This document shows, one piece after another, positions 30,018 through 38,866 of a stretch of 64,000 nucleotides of DNA. The translations under genes and the position numbers were made by a program. Source of the DNA: Flavobacterium circumlabens (GTDB lineage: Bacteria > Bacteroidota > Bacteroidia > Flavobacteriales > Flavobacteriaceae). Under the pieces are notes generated by a model. The model made no database searches. It was given only the letters and a program-made list of their open reading frames with translations, and was not told where the DNA came from. Where the stretch lies: NCBI RefSeq assembly GCF_004345565.1, contig NZ_SLWA01000001.1:95892-159891 (forward strand). Direction: 5' to 3'. The stretch's first letter is position 1. Every line of letters starts with the position of its first letter.

Positions 30018-30046
30018 AAAAAAAGCCTCTCAGTTGAGAGGCTTTT
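30018..30046 (-). terminator. Terminator of tRNA-Gln copy 1
   Basis: The minus strand reads AAAAGCCTCTCAACTGAGAGGCTTTTTTT: a perfect stem GCCTCTC/GAGAGGC with A/T flanks and a T-run. Confidence 0.85.
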
Positions 30047-30049
30047 ATG

Positions 30050-30120
30050 TTGGTCTACAAGGACTCGAACCTTGAAAGACTGCACCAAAAACAGTTGTGT
30101 TACCATTACACCATAGACCA
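30050..30120 (-). tRNA. tRNA-Gln (TTG anticodon), copy 1
   Basis: 71 nt. Minus-strand cloverleaf: acceptor TGGTCTA/TAGACCA, D arm with GTGTAATGGTAACAC, anticodon loop TTTTGGT giving UUG, T arm CAAGG-TTCGAGT-CCTTG. CCA is not encoded. The mature sequence is identical to copy 2 at 30218-30288. Preceded by its own TAAGTTTG -7 box (30141-30148). Confidence 0.95.
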
Positions 30121-30140
30121 GCAATGCTGTTAAGCGAGTG

Positions 30141-30171
30141 CAAACTTAAATCTTTTTTTTAGTTTGCGCAA
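30141..30171 (-). promoter_or_regulatory. Promoter of tRNA-Gln copy 1
   Basis: The minus strand has TTTG (30169-30172), a 20-bp spacer, then TAAGTTTG (30141-30148). Confidence 0.65.
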
Positions 30172-30185
30172 ATTTTTTAGCGCAT

Positions 30186-30214
30186 AAAAAAAGCCTCTCG
30201 ATTGAGAGGCTTTT
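30186..30214 (-). terminator. Terminator of tRNA-Gln copy 2
   Basis: The minus strand reads GCCTCTC-AATC-GAGAGGC followed by a T-run. It is the duplicate of the copy 1 terminator, 168 bp away. Confidence 0.85.
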
Positions 30215-30217
30215 ATG

Positions 30218-30288
30218 TTGGTCTACAAGGACTCGAACCTTGAAAGACTGCACCAAAAACAGTTGTGTTACCATTACACCATAGACCA
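30218..30288 (-). tRNA. tRNA-Gln (TTG anticodon), copy 2
   Basis: 71 nt, identical to copy 1 and offset by 168 bp. It carries its own promoter and terminator, so each copy is a complete transcription unit. Confidence 0.95.
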
Positions 30289-30308
30289 GCAGTGCTGTTA
30301 AGCGAGTG

Positions 30309-30338
30309 CAAATTTAAAGCTTTTTTTAGTTTGCACAA
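30309..30338 (-). promoter_or_regulatory. Promoter of tRNA-Gln copy 2
   Basis: The minus strand has TTTG (30336-30339), a 19-bp spacer, then TAAATTTG (30309-30316): a full match to the Flavobacterium consensus. The predicted start is about 14 nt before the mature 5' end. Confidence 0.7.
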
Positions 30339-30533
30339 ACTTTTTGATAAAAAAAAATGATTTTTTTTCATTTTATCTCCTTAAAAATCCGCAATCTTCA
30401 CGCAAGTATTTCACAAACAATATATTACTCATACTAAATACTTTTGTAGAATTTTTTGTTAATGCCCTATTCTTTACGCAAAAAAACATTTTCTTTGTAG
30501 GATAGAAAACAAACAAAATTTTAACATCTAAAT

Positions 30534-33500
30534 ATGGCACAATTCAATTTCAATAAATGGAATACAATTATTGGTTGGTTTGCATTTGCAATCGCTTTAA
30601 TTACTTATACACTAACTGTTGAACCTACAATGAGCTTTTGGGATTGTGGCGAATATATTGCTACAGCGGCCAAATTGGAAGTTGGTCACCCGCCCGGAGC
30701 TCCTTTATTTCAAATGATGGGCGCTTTCTTTGCCATGTTTGCCATAGACAATCAGCATGTAGCCGTAATGGTAAATATGATGTCTGTTTTCTCAAGTGCC
30801 TTTACGATTCTGTTTCTGTTTTGGTCTTCTTCTATGATTTTGAAAAAAATTATAGCTCGTTTTGCTGAAATCGATCAAAATAATTCAATTGTCATCTTAG
30901 GAAGTTCTTTTGTCGGAGCTTTGGCCTTTACTTTTTCAGACAGTTTCTGGTTTAATGCCGTTGAAGCCGAAGTTTACGCAATGGCTTCTTTATTAATTGC
31001 CTTACTTTTCTGGCTTGGACTTCGTTGGGAACAAGACATGGACAAACCAACAGGAAACAAATGGTTATTGGTGATTTCACTTGTTATCGGTCTTTCGTTT
31101 GGAGTTCACTTCATGGCTTTGCTTACAATTCCTTCAATAGGATTTTTATACTATTTTAAACACTACGAAAAAGTTACAATCAAAAACTTTCTAATAGCCA
31201 ATGTTGTTGTTATCGGTGTTTTGTTGTTTATCTTCAAATTACTTTTACCCTTAACAATGGCTTTCTTTGGAAAAACGGAAATTTTCATGGTAAACAGCAT
31301 GGGATTACCTTTTAATTCAGGAACCATTTTTGTGCTTTTACTGTTTATCGCTTTCTTTTATTTCGGATTAAAATACACCAGACAAAAAGGGCTTGTTTTC
31401 TACAACACTATCATTCTTTGTGTCTTATTTATTTTAATAGGTTTCTCAACCTGGATGATGTTGCCGGTACGTGCTAATGCCAATACGGTAATTAATGAAA
31501 ACAAACCATCGGATGCTACAGAGGTTTTAGCGTATTACAACCGTGAACAATATGGTGTAAATCCATTGTTTTACGGGCCTCAGTATACTGAAGTTTTTGC
31601 TGGTCTGGATGCTAAAACACCTTATTTGGACAAAAATCCAAACTACGAAAGAGATTATAAAACCGGTAAATACATTATTACCAACAATTATAAAAACGCG
31701 GAACAAAATACAGATGACAATCAAAAAACCATTCTTCCAAGAATGTGGAGTACTGAAACAAGTCACATTCAGAACTATATCAGTTTTACAAATCCTCCGA
31801 GTTTCAAAATAAATCCAAATTATCCTTACGAAGATGATTTGGCGAAATACGGAATCGACGCCAGTCAGTTAAGCGAAGACGAATACAATAAAGCTACTGC
31901 CCAATTGCGCAATGAAGTAGAAAAAACAGTTTCTGAATTCAGAAAAGCGTATGCTCAAAAACAAATTGACAACGAAGGTTACACCAAATTCCTGAAAAGT
32001 TATGGTGATTATCTAATTATTGAAAAACCATCTGCAGTAGACAACTTTAGTTTTATGTTCGAATACCAATTTGGATATATGTACTGGAGATACCTGATGT
32101 GGAACTTTGTCGGACGTCAAAACGACATTCAGGGGAAATACGATAATCTAGACGGAAACTGGATTAGTGGAATCAAACAATTGGACTCCTTACACCTTGG
32201 TTCTCAGGACAATTTACCTTCGGATGTACTAAATAACAAAGGAAGAAACGTTTATTTCTTCTTACCTTTTATTTTAGGACTGATCGGACTTATGTATCAC
32301 GCTAACAAAGACCTTAAAAGTTTTTATGTCCTTTTAGCCTTATTCCTATTCACCGGAATTGCCCTGAAAATTTACCTGAACGAAAGACCTTTCGAACCTC
32401 GTGAAAGAGATTATGCCCTTGTAGGCTCCTTTTATGTATTTGCGATCTGGATAGGATTTGGCGTATATTCTTTATACGAAAGCATACAGAAATACATTGC
32501 ACCTAAGCTTGCCGGCCCGATCATTATAGCCGCAAGTTTACTGGCAGCTCCTGTTTTAATGGCTTCTCAGAACTGGGACGATCATGACAGATCCGGTAAA
32601 TATACTGCTGTAGCAATGGCAAAAGCGTATTTAACTTCATGTGATAAGGATGCTATATTATTTACCATTGGAGACAATGATACGTTCCCGTTGTGGTATG
32701 CCCAGGAAATCGAAGGGGTGCGAACAGATGTAAAAATCGTAAATACAAGCCTTTTTATGACGGACTGGTACATTGATCAGATGAAAGCCAAATCGTACGA
32801 ATCTGAACCACTGCCAATATCATTTACACATGCCGAATATGTGGGTGACAAACTGGATTATGTGGCTCACATTCCAAAAATAGAAACGCGTTGGAACATT
32901 AATGACTTTATCAGTTTTATTAAAAATCCAAAATCAACTGTAGGTCTACAAAATGGACAAACCATTCATTTTTACCCAACTAATAAAATCAGGGTTACTG
33001 TTGACAAAGCTTTAATTATTAAAAACAAAGTGGTCAACCCAAAATACAATGATTCTATTGTTCCTTATATGGACATTAACATTAAGGGAAGCGCGTTATA
33101 TAAAAACCGCTTAATGATGCTGGACATACTGGCAAACAATAACTGGAAGAGACCGATCTACTTTAGCGGAGGTGCTTTTGATGACGAAGATTATTTATGG
33201 CTGAAAGACTATTTACAACTGGATGGAATGGTTTACAAATTAGTTCCTGTCAAAAACACGCCATCAAAAGACGGCGGACCAATGGACATGGGGCAAATTG
33301 ATGCCGATAAAATGTACAATATTGTAATGAAATGGGACTGGGGTAACAGTGACAGCAATACCATATATCACGATCCTGAAACAAGAAGAAACAGTATCAC
33401 CTACCGTACCAATCTGTCTCGTTTAATGAATCAGCTTATTGAAGAAGGTAAAATTGACAAAGCTAAAAACGTTATCAATTTAGCCATGACAAAAATGCCT

Positions 33501-33815
33501 CTGGACAAATTCGGATATTATTCATTAGTTGAACCTTTTGCCGGAGGATACTATAAAGTGGGAGAAAAAGCAAAAGCACAGGATCTGCTGAATAAACTGG
33601 TTCAGAAATACAAAGAAGAACTAAATTATTACGCAACTTTAAGCGCTTCTGACCAAACTGACTTAGCCATTGATATTATTACTGAAATTGAGCGTTACAG
33701 AAGCTTATTGGAAGTAATGAAAGACAACAACGACAACGCGTTCTATGAAAAACATAAAGTAACTTTTAATACTTATGTAAATGTTTTCGAACGCTTTGGA
33801 AGAGAAAAGGAATAA
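30534..33815 (+). CDS. DUF2723 / GT117-family membrane glycosyltransferase-like protein
   Basis: 1093 residues. The N-terminal DUF2723 region has the signature TYTLTVEPTMSFWDCGEYIATAAKLEVGHPPGAPLFQMMG (acidic Asp/Glu pair after W) and about ten membrane helices in residues 1-330. A further helix cluster lies at about 570-690, followed by a soluble C-terminal part of about 400 residues with TPR-like helices at the end. The family is CAZy GT117 and includes human TMEM260, a protein O-mannosyltransferase. Bacteroidota O-glycosylate many exported proteins, so a role there is plausible but inferred. A candidate TACTTTTG box lies at 30439-30446. Confidence 0.85.
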   Translation: MAQFNFNKWNTIIGWFAFAIALITYTLTVEPTMSFWDCGEYIATAAKLEVGHPPGAPLFQMMGAFFAMFAIDNQHVAVMVNMMSVFSSAFTILFLFWSSSMILKKIIARFAEIDQNNSIVILGSSFVGALAFTFSDSFWFNAVEAEVYAMASLLIALLFWLGLRWEQDMDKPTGNKWLLVISLVIGLSFGVHFMALLTIPSIGFLYYFKHYEKVTIKNFLIANVVVIGVLLFIFKLLLPLTMAFFGKTEIFMVNSMGLPFNSGTIFVLLLFIAFFYFGLKYTRQKGLVFYNTIILCVLFILIGFSTWMMLPVRANANTVINENKPSDATEVLAYYNREQYGVNPLFYGPQYTEVFAGLDAKTPYLDKNPNYERDYKTGKYIITNNYKNAEQNTDDNQKTILPRMWSTETSHIQNYISFTNPPSFKINPNYPYEDDLAKYGIDASQLSEDEYNKATAQLRNEVEKTVSEFRKAYAQKQIDNEGYTKFLKSYGDYLIIEKPSAVDNFSFMFEYQFGYMYWRYLMWNFVGRQNDIQGKYDNLDGNWISGIKQLDSLHLGSQDNLPSDVLNNKGRNVYFFLPFILGLIGLMYHANKDLKSFYVLLALFLFTGIALKIYLNERPFEPRERDYALVGSFYVFAIWIGFGVYSLYESIQKYIAPKLAGPIIIAASLLAAPVLMASQNWDDHDRSGKYTAVAMAKAYLTSCDKDAILFTIGDNDTFPLWYAQEIEGVRTDVKIVNTSLFMTDWYIDQMKAKSYESEPLPISFTHAEYVGDKLDYVAHIPKIETRWNINDFISFIKNPKSTVGLQNGQTIHFYPTNKIRVTVDKALIIKNKVVNPKYNDSIVPYMDINIKGSALYKNRLMMLDILANNNWKRPIYFSGGAFDDEDYLWLKDYLQLDGMVYKLVPVKNTPSKDGGPMDMGQIDADKMYNIVMKWDWGNSDSNTIYHDPETRRNSITYRTNLSRLMNQLIEEGKIDKAKNVINLAMTKMPLDKFGYYSLVEPFAGGYYKVGEKAKAQDLLNKLVQKYKEELNYYATLSASDQTDLAIDIITEIERYRSLLEVMKDNNDNAFYEKHKVTFNTYVNVFERFGREKE

Positions 33816-33837
33816 AATACGAAAAACTTTGCAATTA

Positions 33838-33882
33838 AAAAAATGTAGCGCTGTTAGATAAATAGCGCTACATTTTTTATTT
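33838..33882 (+). terminator. Terminator after GT117 gene
   Basis: Perfect 12-bp stem AAATGTAGCGCT (33841-33852)/AGCGCTACATTT (33864-33875), followed by a T-run. Confidence 0.85.
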
Positions 33883-33910
33883 TTACATATCACTAAATCA
33901 TTTTTGAAAA

Positions 33911-34549
33911 ATGAGCTTCTATTGGGTAAAAACTAACACATTCATTAAAAGGGTATTTTCTAAATATTGTTGGGATATCCCGAACAATGAAAAGAAAATA
34001 TACCTCACTTTTGATGATGGCCCAACGCCCGAAATTACGGACTGGGTTTTATCTGAATTGAAAAAATTTGATGCAAAAGCTACCTTTTTTTGTATCGGAA
34101 AAAACATAAAAGCGAATTCTTCCTTATTTGAAAAACTGATTACCGAAGGTCATTCTATCGGAAATCATACCATGAACCATATTAACGGATGGAAAAGTAA
34201 AACCAACGATTATATTGAAAATGTAAAAAATTGCGCTACCGTCCTGAATGAAGAAAAAAACTTAAATCCGCTGATCTTTCGTCCTCCTTACGGGAAGATA
34301 AAAAAAGAGCAATCTAAGATTTTAAGAAATTTAGGCTATAAAATAGTAATGTGGGATGTGTTAAGTGCTGATTTCGATCAGAGTATTACCCCTGAAAAAT
34401 GTCTTGAAAACGTTACTAAAAATGTAAAATCAGGAAGTGTTATTGTTTTTCATGACAGTGTAAAAGCATCACAAAATTTAAAATTTGCCTTACCTAAAAC
34501 ACTGCATTTCCTAAAAGAAAATGGATTTGCTTTTGATATTATTCACTAA
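33911..34549 (+). CDS. Polysaccharide deacetylase (NodB homology domain)
   Basis: 212 residues, essentially a bare NodB domain. Motif 1 is TFDDGP, motif 2 HSIGNHTMNH (zinc His pair), motif 3 FRPPYG, and the late motif SVIVFHDS. Zn-dependent de-N-acetylation of a glycan such as peptidoglycan or a surface polysaccharide. No clear signal peptide, so the compartment is uncertain. Follows the GT117 gene after a terminator. Confidence 0.92.
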   Translation: MSFYWVKTNTFIKRVFSKYCWDIPNNEKKIYLTFDDGPTPEITDWVLSELKKFDAKATFFCIGKNIKANSSLFEKLITEGHSIGNHTMNHINGWKSKTNDYIENVKNCATVLNEEKNLNPLIFRPPYGKIKKEQSKILRNLGYKIVMWDVLSADFDQSITPEKCLENVTKNVKSGSVIVFHDSVKASQNLKFALPKTLHFLKENGFAFDIIH

Positions 34550-34570
34550 AATAATATCCGGAATCTTTTA

Positions 34571-34873
34571 TTATAAGTTAAATTGATCCTGAACAATTCC
34601 GATTATTGTATTGGCATCGAGTTCTCCTGACTGTCTCCAGATCATTTGTCCTTCTTTGTAAATCATTAAGGTAGGAAGTCCCTTTATACGCAAGGCTTCA
34701 GCAAGTTCCTGGTTTTTATCTACATCAATTTTAATGACTTTGGCCTTATCGCCAAGTGCAGCAGCCACATCCTTGATAACAGGATGCATTGACACAGATG
34801 ATTCGTTCCAATCAGTATAAAAATCAATTAACACCGGAACCTGAGCATTTATAAGTTCTCCAAATTTTGACAT
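34571..34873 (-). CDS. Thioredoxin-fold protein lacking the CXXC active site
   Basis: 100 residues, complete thioredoxin length. The fold markers are present: VLIDFYTDW, KVIKIDVDKN and the cis-Pro loop GLPTLMIYKEG. The usual WCGPC is replaced by W22-N-E-S-S26, and the protein has no cysteine at all, so it cannot be a disulfide reductase. More likely a binding or chaperone-like protein. A minus-strand TACATTTG box (34924-34931) lies about 50 bp upstream. Confidence 0.85.
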   Translation of the reverse strand: MSKFGELINAQVPVLIDFYTDWNESSVSMHPVIKDVAAALGDKAKVIKIDVDKNQELAEALRIKGLPTLMIYKEGQMIWRQSGELDANTIIGIVQDQFNL

Positions 34874-34945
34874 AAAACCAAAAATTTAATTCTTTTAATC
34901 TATTAAAAAGAGATAGTTTAATACAAATGTAGCATTTTTAACGAA

Positions 34946-36181
34946 TTAAGCCACATTCTTCCCTTTTTTTAGTTCAATGACCGTTATCTCCGGCATAATA
35001 CCAACCCTTCCCGGATAGGCATGAAAACCAAAACCACGGTTCACATATACATATCGGCCAAACTCTTCATATAGTCCAGCCCATTGTTTGTAAATATATT
35101 GTGCAATACTCCATTTAAAATAGCCCGGTATTTCAATACCAAACTGCATTCCGTGTGTATGTCCGGACAACGTCAGATGAAAGTTTTTAGGATGGTTTTT
35201 AATTTCATATTCCCAATGGCTTGGATCATGACTCATTAAGACTTTAAAATCATCCTGAGCTACATTTTGAGATGCTTTATTCAAATCTCCGGCTTTTTTA
35301 AAATTCTGCCCCCAGTTCTCTACTCCGATCAATGCAATTTTATCGTCGCCTTTTTGGATGTAAGTATGCTCATTTAGCAATAAATTAAAACCAATCTGAC
35401 CGTATAATTTTTTGATGTCCTGAAAATTTTCTTCTTTTTGCGTTTCCGATGGCCAGGTAACATATTCACCGTAATCATGGTTTCCTAAAACTGAAAATTT
35501 TCCGTATTTGTAGTCTTTTATTCTGTTGAAAGACGCTAACCAGGGATGCATTTCTTTTGCATGTGTATTTACAATATCTCCTGTAAACAAAATCATATCT
35601 GATTCCTGCTGATTGATCAGGTCAATAGCATAATTGATTTTCTCCGGATTATCAAAACTTCCACTGTGAACATCCGAAATCTGAGTGATTTTAAAACCAT
35701 CAAAGGCATCCGGAAGGTCCGGAAAAAATATGGTCTGTTTAATTACTTTAAAATTATACTTCCCTTCAAAAATTCCGTAAATTAAGGAAAGAAAAGGAAC
35801 CGCAGCCAATCCTAAACCAATCTGACTGATGAATTTTCGCCTTGACGGAATAGCTTCTGAACCACTTGAATTGTATACAAAATAATTTACTATTCCTGCT
35901 CCGGCTCTAAAAATATCTTCACCAAACATAATTAGTGTCAGGACAATTTTAGGCACATAAACCATAAGCATCAGGCCAGTAGTAAACATAAACTGTCTCG
36001 TCTGTCCAACGGAGCGATCAACCTGCGAAAAAGAATAGATGATAAAAATTAAAAGCAGTACACTTATAATTTGATAACTAACCAAAACCCACCTTAATTT
36101 GATTAAAGTTCGAAAGGCCTGGTAAGAATAAAACTCAATAAATAAAAAAAGAGCACATAGAATTATAAAACGAACGATCAT
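34946..36181 (-). CDS. Membrane-anchored metallophosphoesterase
   Basis: 411 residues. About four or five membrane helices in residues 1-150, then a calcineurin-like phosphoesterase domain: ISDVHSGSF (metal Asp and His), FTGDIVN, LGNHDYGEY, and the GHTHGMQFG motif. Resembles YkuE-type phosphoesterases acting on lipid or nucleotide substrates; substrate unknown. A PSRRKFISQIGLGLAAVPF stretch near residue 112 looks like a Tat motif but is internal, after the first helices. Confidence 0.9.
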   Translation of the reverse strand: MIVRFIILCALFLFIEFYSYQAFRTLIKLRWVLVSYQIISVLLLIFIIYSFSQVDRSVGQTRQFMFTTGLMLMVYVPKIVLTLIMFGEDIFRAGAGIVNYFVYNSSGSEAIPSRRKFISQIGLGLAAVPFLSLIYGIFEGKYNFKVIKQTIFFPDLPDAFDGFKITQISDVHSGSFDNPEKINYAIDLINQQESDMILFTGDIVNTHAKEMHPWLASFNRIKDYKYGKFSVLGNHDYGEYVTWPSETQKEENFQDIKKLYGQIGFNLLLNEHTYIQKGDDKIALIGVENWGQNFKKAGDLNKASQNVAQDDFKVLMSHDPSHWEYEIKNHPKNFHLTLSGHTHGMQFGIEIPGYFKWSIAQYIYKQWAGLYEEFGRYVYVNRGFGFHAYPGRVGIMPEITVIELKKGKNVA

Positions 36182-36264
36182 TAGTTATAGTTTTAAGCAA
36201 AGTAACAAAGAATGAATTTTTTATTGCTTTTTATTATCAAAAATTTAACTCAAATATAAATCAA

Positions 36265-36293
36265 AAGGCTGATAAATTTCTTTACCAGCCTTT
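36265..36293 (-). terminator. Terminator of Lys-rich peptide A
   Basis: The minus strand folds AAAGGCTGGTAAA-GAAA-TTTATCAGCCTTT: a 13-bp stem with one G-U and a GNRA (GAAA) tetraloop. Nearly the same hairpin follows the paralogous peptide at 38770-38797. Confidence 0.75.
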
Positions 36294-36369
36294 CTCTCTG
36301 CTCAAAATTATCTTTACTCATTATTTAACAGCCAAACCAAAAGCTATGAAACCAAATAAAAATTACTTT

Positions 36370-36558
36370 TTATTTTTTTGTTTCTGCTTTAGCTGCTTCT
36401 GCTTTAACCTCCGCTTTCTTAGCTTTTTTCTCTGCCTTTTTCTCTTTTTTAGGAGCTTTTGCTTCTTTTACCGGAGTTGTTTGTGCCGGAGTTGTCTGAG
36501 CGTTTACCATTGCTGTTGTTCCTAAAACTGCTACTGCTAACATTACTAATTTTTTCAT
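36370..36558 (-). CDS. Small secreted Lys/Ala-rich peptide A
   Basis: 62 residues: signal peptide MKKLVMLAVAVLGTTAMVNAQ, then a mature chain of 41 residues almost entirely Lys, Ala, Glu, Thr, Pro and Val, with no aromatics or cysteines. Paralog of the peptide at 38867-39082 (shared AVLGTTAMV core and TPVKEAKA/TPVKEVKA mature motif). Composition recalls the E. coli periplasmic acid-shock protein Asr, which is induced by a two-component system; homology is not claimed. Promoter: TATCTTTG at 36603-36610 with a direct repeat upstream. Lies 3' of the histidine kinase gene. Confidence 0.75.
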   Translation of the reverse strand: MKKLVMLAVAVLGTTAMVNAQTTPAQTTPVKEAKAPKKEKKAEKKAKKAEVKAEAAKAETKK

Positions 36559-36602
36559 GACTTTGAATTTTATAAATTATTATTATTTGATTATTTATAA
36601 GC

Positions 36603-36638
36603 CAAAGATAGAATCAGTAAATGAAGATGAAATGAAGA
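36603..36638 (-). promoter_or_regulatory. Promoter and direct-repeat operator of peptide A
   Basis: The minus-strand -7 box is TATCTTTG (36603-36610). Exactly 10 bp further upstream, in the region where the -33 element would lie, is ATGAAGA-N4-ATGAAGA (36621-36627 and 36632-36638 in plus-strand orientation), an 11-bp-period direct repeat as used by OmpR/PhoB-type regulators. No TTG -33 element is present, as expected for an activated promoter. Confidence 0.6.
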
Positions 36639-36668
36639 TTTGCCGTGTTAAAAAAAATTAACTTTAAA

Positions 36669-38003
36669 TTAAGTTTTTGCAGTTTCCGGGAACAAAAGCA
36701 GAAATGTTGTTCCTTCGTTAATTCCTGAGGTAACCTTAATTTCTATATGATGAAAATTAGCAATACTATCTGCGATAGCAAGTCCGAGGCCTTGCCCGTC
36801 CTGATCTGAATTGATTCGGGCAAACCGGTTAAATATCTTTTCAATTTGAGAAGAATCCATGCCGATTCCTGAATCTTCGATAGCAATAAAATAGTGTCGG
36901 TTTAGAAATCCGTCAGTAATTGTGATTTTTCCTTTTTGATAATTGTATTTAATTGCATTTGTAATCAGGTTGTAAATAAGAATATGAATCAGTGTTTTAT
37001 TTCCTTTAAAACTAAAATCATGTTGCATTGTATTCGAAAACTCAATTTCTTTATCTTCAATTCTGTCCTGAAGATCTTCCTGCATGTCTGTTATAATTTC
37101 ATAGAAATGAATCTCTTCTTCGGTTGTATACTGATTGTTTTCGATTCGGGAAATCAACAGCAGGTTATTGATAATTTTTTTCAACATGTCCAATGTCTTC
37201 AGGGAGCTCGCAATTTTATCAACCGCAGTATCATCTAAGGAATCATTCTGCAATAAATTTTCCAGCTTGTTTTTGAGTAAAGCGATTGGTGTAAGAAGTT
37301 CGTGCGAAACGTTGGAGATAAATTGTTTTTCTTTTTTAAAAAGCTCTCCGATACGATCCATCATCTGATTTAAAACCAAATCAAGTTCCCTGAAATCCCG
37401 TGATTTTGCTTTTATTGGCGTATGATCGAAAGTTTCGGGTTCATTGACCCGTCGAATTTTAGTATCAATTATTTTATAAAAAGGTTTCAGCAGATATTCA
37501 ATATAAACTGTATCAGCCAGAAATGTAACCAGAAGAATAATCACCAAAACAATAATAATAAATAACCTGATGATAAATGTGAGGTCGTTTACTTCGCTAA
37601 GATCACTGCCAATTTCGAGTTGATATCCTTCCTTTTCATAGGTGAAATGATATTGGAGAATTCTGTACTCATTCTCTTCCCCCTCAATAATCCGATAGTC
37701 ATTACTAAAAGTGGTTTCTTTTTGACGAGGCTTTACGGGAACTTTCGAAAGTACCAGAAACTCACTGTGAAGCGTGGAAAATTGCGAATACGTTTCGGTT
37801 GAATCACCGGGATTTTCGATAAAATCATTAATCTCATTTTGATTTAAATGGTCAATAAATTTTTTCTTTTTCTCCAGCAATCCATTATTAATATGCCTGT
37901 AAACTACATTTTCGACCAAAATGGGCAACATTAACCATAAAACCAAAATAACCAACAATCTTGTCAGTGCATTAAAAATCGCCAATTGGTGTTTTATCTT
38001 CAC
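36669..38003 (-). CDS. Two-component sensor histidine kinase
   Basis: 444 residues. TM1 about 12-35, periplasmic sensor about 36-142, TM2 about 143-165, HAMP-like linker, HisKA with phospho-accepting His234 (SNVSHELLTP), and HATPase with the N box LIYNLITNAIKYN, G1 DSGIGMD and G2 GQGLGLAI. Senses an envelope signal and phosphorylates the regulator encoded 11 bp upstream. Flanked by paralogous secreted peptides that are probable targets. Confidence 0.93.
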   Translation of the reverse strand: MKIKHQLAIFNALTRLLVILVLWLMLPILVENVVYRHINNGLLEKKKKFIDHLNQNEINDFIENPGDSTETYSQFSTLHSEFLVLSKVPVKPRQKETTFSNDYRIIEGEENEYRILQYHFTYEKEGYQLEIGSDLSEVNDLTFIIRLFIIIVLVIILLVTFLADTVYIEYLLKPFYKIIDTKIRRVNEPETFDHTPIKAKSRDFRELDLVLNQMMDRIGELFKKEKQFISNVSHELLTPIALLKNKLENLLQNDSLDDTAVDKIASSLKTLDMLKKIINNLLLISRIENNQYTTEEEIHFYEIITDMQEDLQDRIEDKEIEFSNTMQHDFSFKGNKTLIHILIYNLITNAIKYNYQKGKITITDGFLNRHYFIAIEDSGIGMDSSQIEKIFNRFARINSDQDGQGLGLAIADSIANFHHIEIKVTSGINEGTTFLLLFPETAKT

Positions 38004-38014
38004 AATATCTTATT

Positions 38015-38689
38015 TTACTCATTAATTCGATAGCCGACATTTCTGACTGTTTCAAACCAGCCGATATCGGTATGTTTGTCTAACTTTTTTCGAAGATTCC
38101 GAACATGAACATCTATAAAATTAGAATCTGAATTCACTTCCAGAATATCACCCCAAATATGCTCGGTTAATTGCAGCCGGGTAATCACCCGATTTTTATT
38201 CAGCACCAAATACTGAAAAATATCAAACTCTTTTTTGGTCAGATTAACAGGAATAGCATTGTAGCTTACCTTATAGTCCTGCAATTGCAGGGAGAAGCCA
38301 TGAACTACCAGGTCATTCAATGTAAAACCATGCATTCTGCGAATAACCGCAAACAAACGGGCACTCAATTCGGTTAAGGCAAACGGTTTTGTGAGATAAT
38401 CATCGGCGCCAAGATGCAAACCATTAATTCTGTCGTCTAATTCGCCACGAGCTGTAATGACAATGACAGCAATCTTTGATTTGGTTTTCCGAACAGCCCT
38501 CAAAACCTCAAAACCATCACCATCAGGCAGGCCAAGATCGAGTAGCATGGCATCATAATCATTACTGTTTACCTCTTCTAAAGCATCACTGCAATTATGA
38601 GTAATCTTGCACACATAACCCGTGTTGCATAAAAAATCATACACTTCTGCAGCAAGTTCCTTATTATCTTCAACAATTAAAATATTCAT
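38015..38689 (-). CDS. OmpR/PhoB-family response regulator
   Basis: 224 residues from the ATG at 38689 (MNILIVEDNK); an upstream in-frame start would add seven residues. Receiver domain with acidic pocket (E7, D8), phosphorylated Asp51 (AMLLDLGLPDG), Lys101 (LTKPF). C-terminal winged helix (about 125-222; TKKEFDIFQYLVLNKNRVITR, SNFIDVHVRNLRKKLD). Partner of the adjacent histidine kinase. Expected to bind tandem half-sites with 11-bp spacing, which occur before both peptide genes. No clear -7 box precedes it, so it may be read through from peptide B's promoter. Confidence 0.93.
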   Translation of the reverse strand: MNILIVEDNKELAAEVYDFLCNTGYVCKITHNCSDALEEVNSNDYDAMLLDLGLPDGDGFEVLRAVRKTKSKIAVIVITARGELDDRINGLHLGADDYLTKPFALTELSARLFAVIRRMHGFTLNDLVVHGFSLQLQDYKVSYNAIPVNLTKKEFDIFQYLVLNKNRVITRLQLTEHIWGDILEVNSDSNFIDVHVRNLRKKLDKHTDIGWFETVRNVGYRINE

Positions 38690-38767
38690 ATACACAAATT
38701 CTAAGCGCAACTAAAATTAGGCAATTATAAAAAGCCCTGTTGCCTGTTATTAAAAAATTAACGAATC

Positions 38768-38801
38768 AAAAAAAAAGCTGATAAATTTCTTTATCAGCTT
38801 T
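38768..38801 (-). terminator. Terminator of Lys-rich peptide B
   Basis: The minus strand folds AAAGCTGATAAA-GAAA-TTTATCAGCTTT, a perfect 12-bp stem with a GAAA tetraloop, followed by a T-run of nine. The same structure follows peptide A. Confidence 0.85.
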
Positions 38802-38866
38802 CTCCATAATTATCCTTTCTGTTTTGCTCCCCTTACAATCCTTCGACAGCAAAACAAAAACAACTC

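Larger units (their letters stand above)
30015..30345. repeat. 168-bp tandem duplication of the tRNA-Gln unit
   Basis: Unit 1 spans 30015-30182 and unit 2 spans 30183 to about 30345. The shared parts include the terminator, tRNA, the flank AGCGAGTGCAAA and the promoter. tRNA parts are identical; flanks differ at a few bases. Confidence 0.85.

Noticed and set aside
34946-36181. Metallophosphoesterase as a Tat substrate (SRRKF motif)
   Set aside because: The motif lies near residue 112, after several membrane helices, not at the N-terminus.
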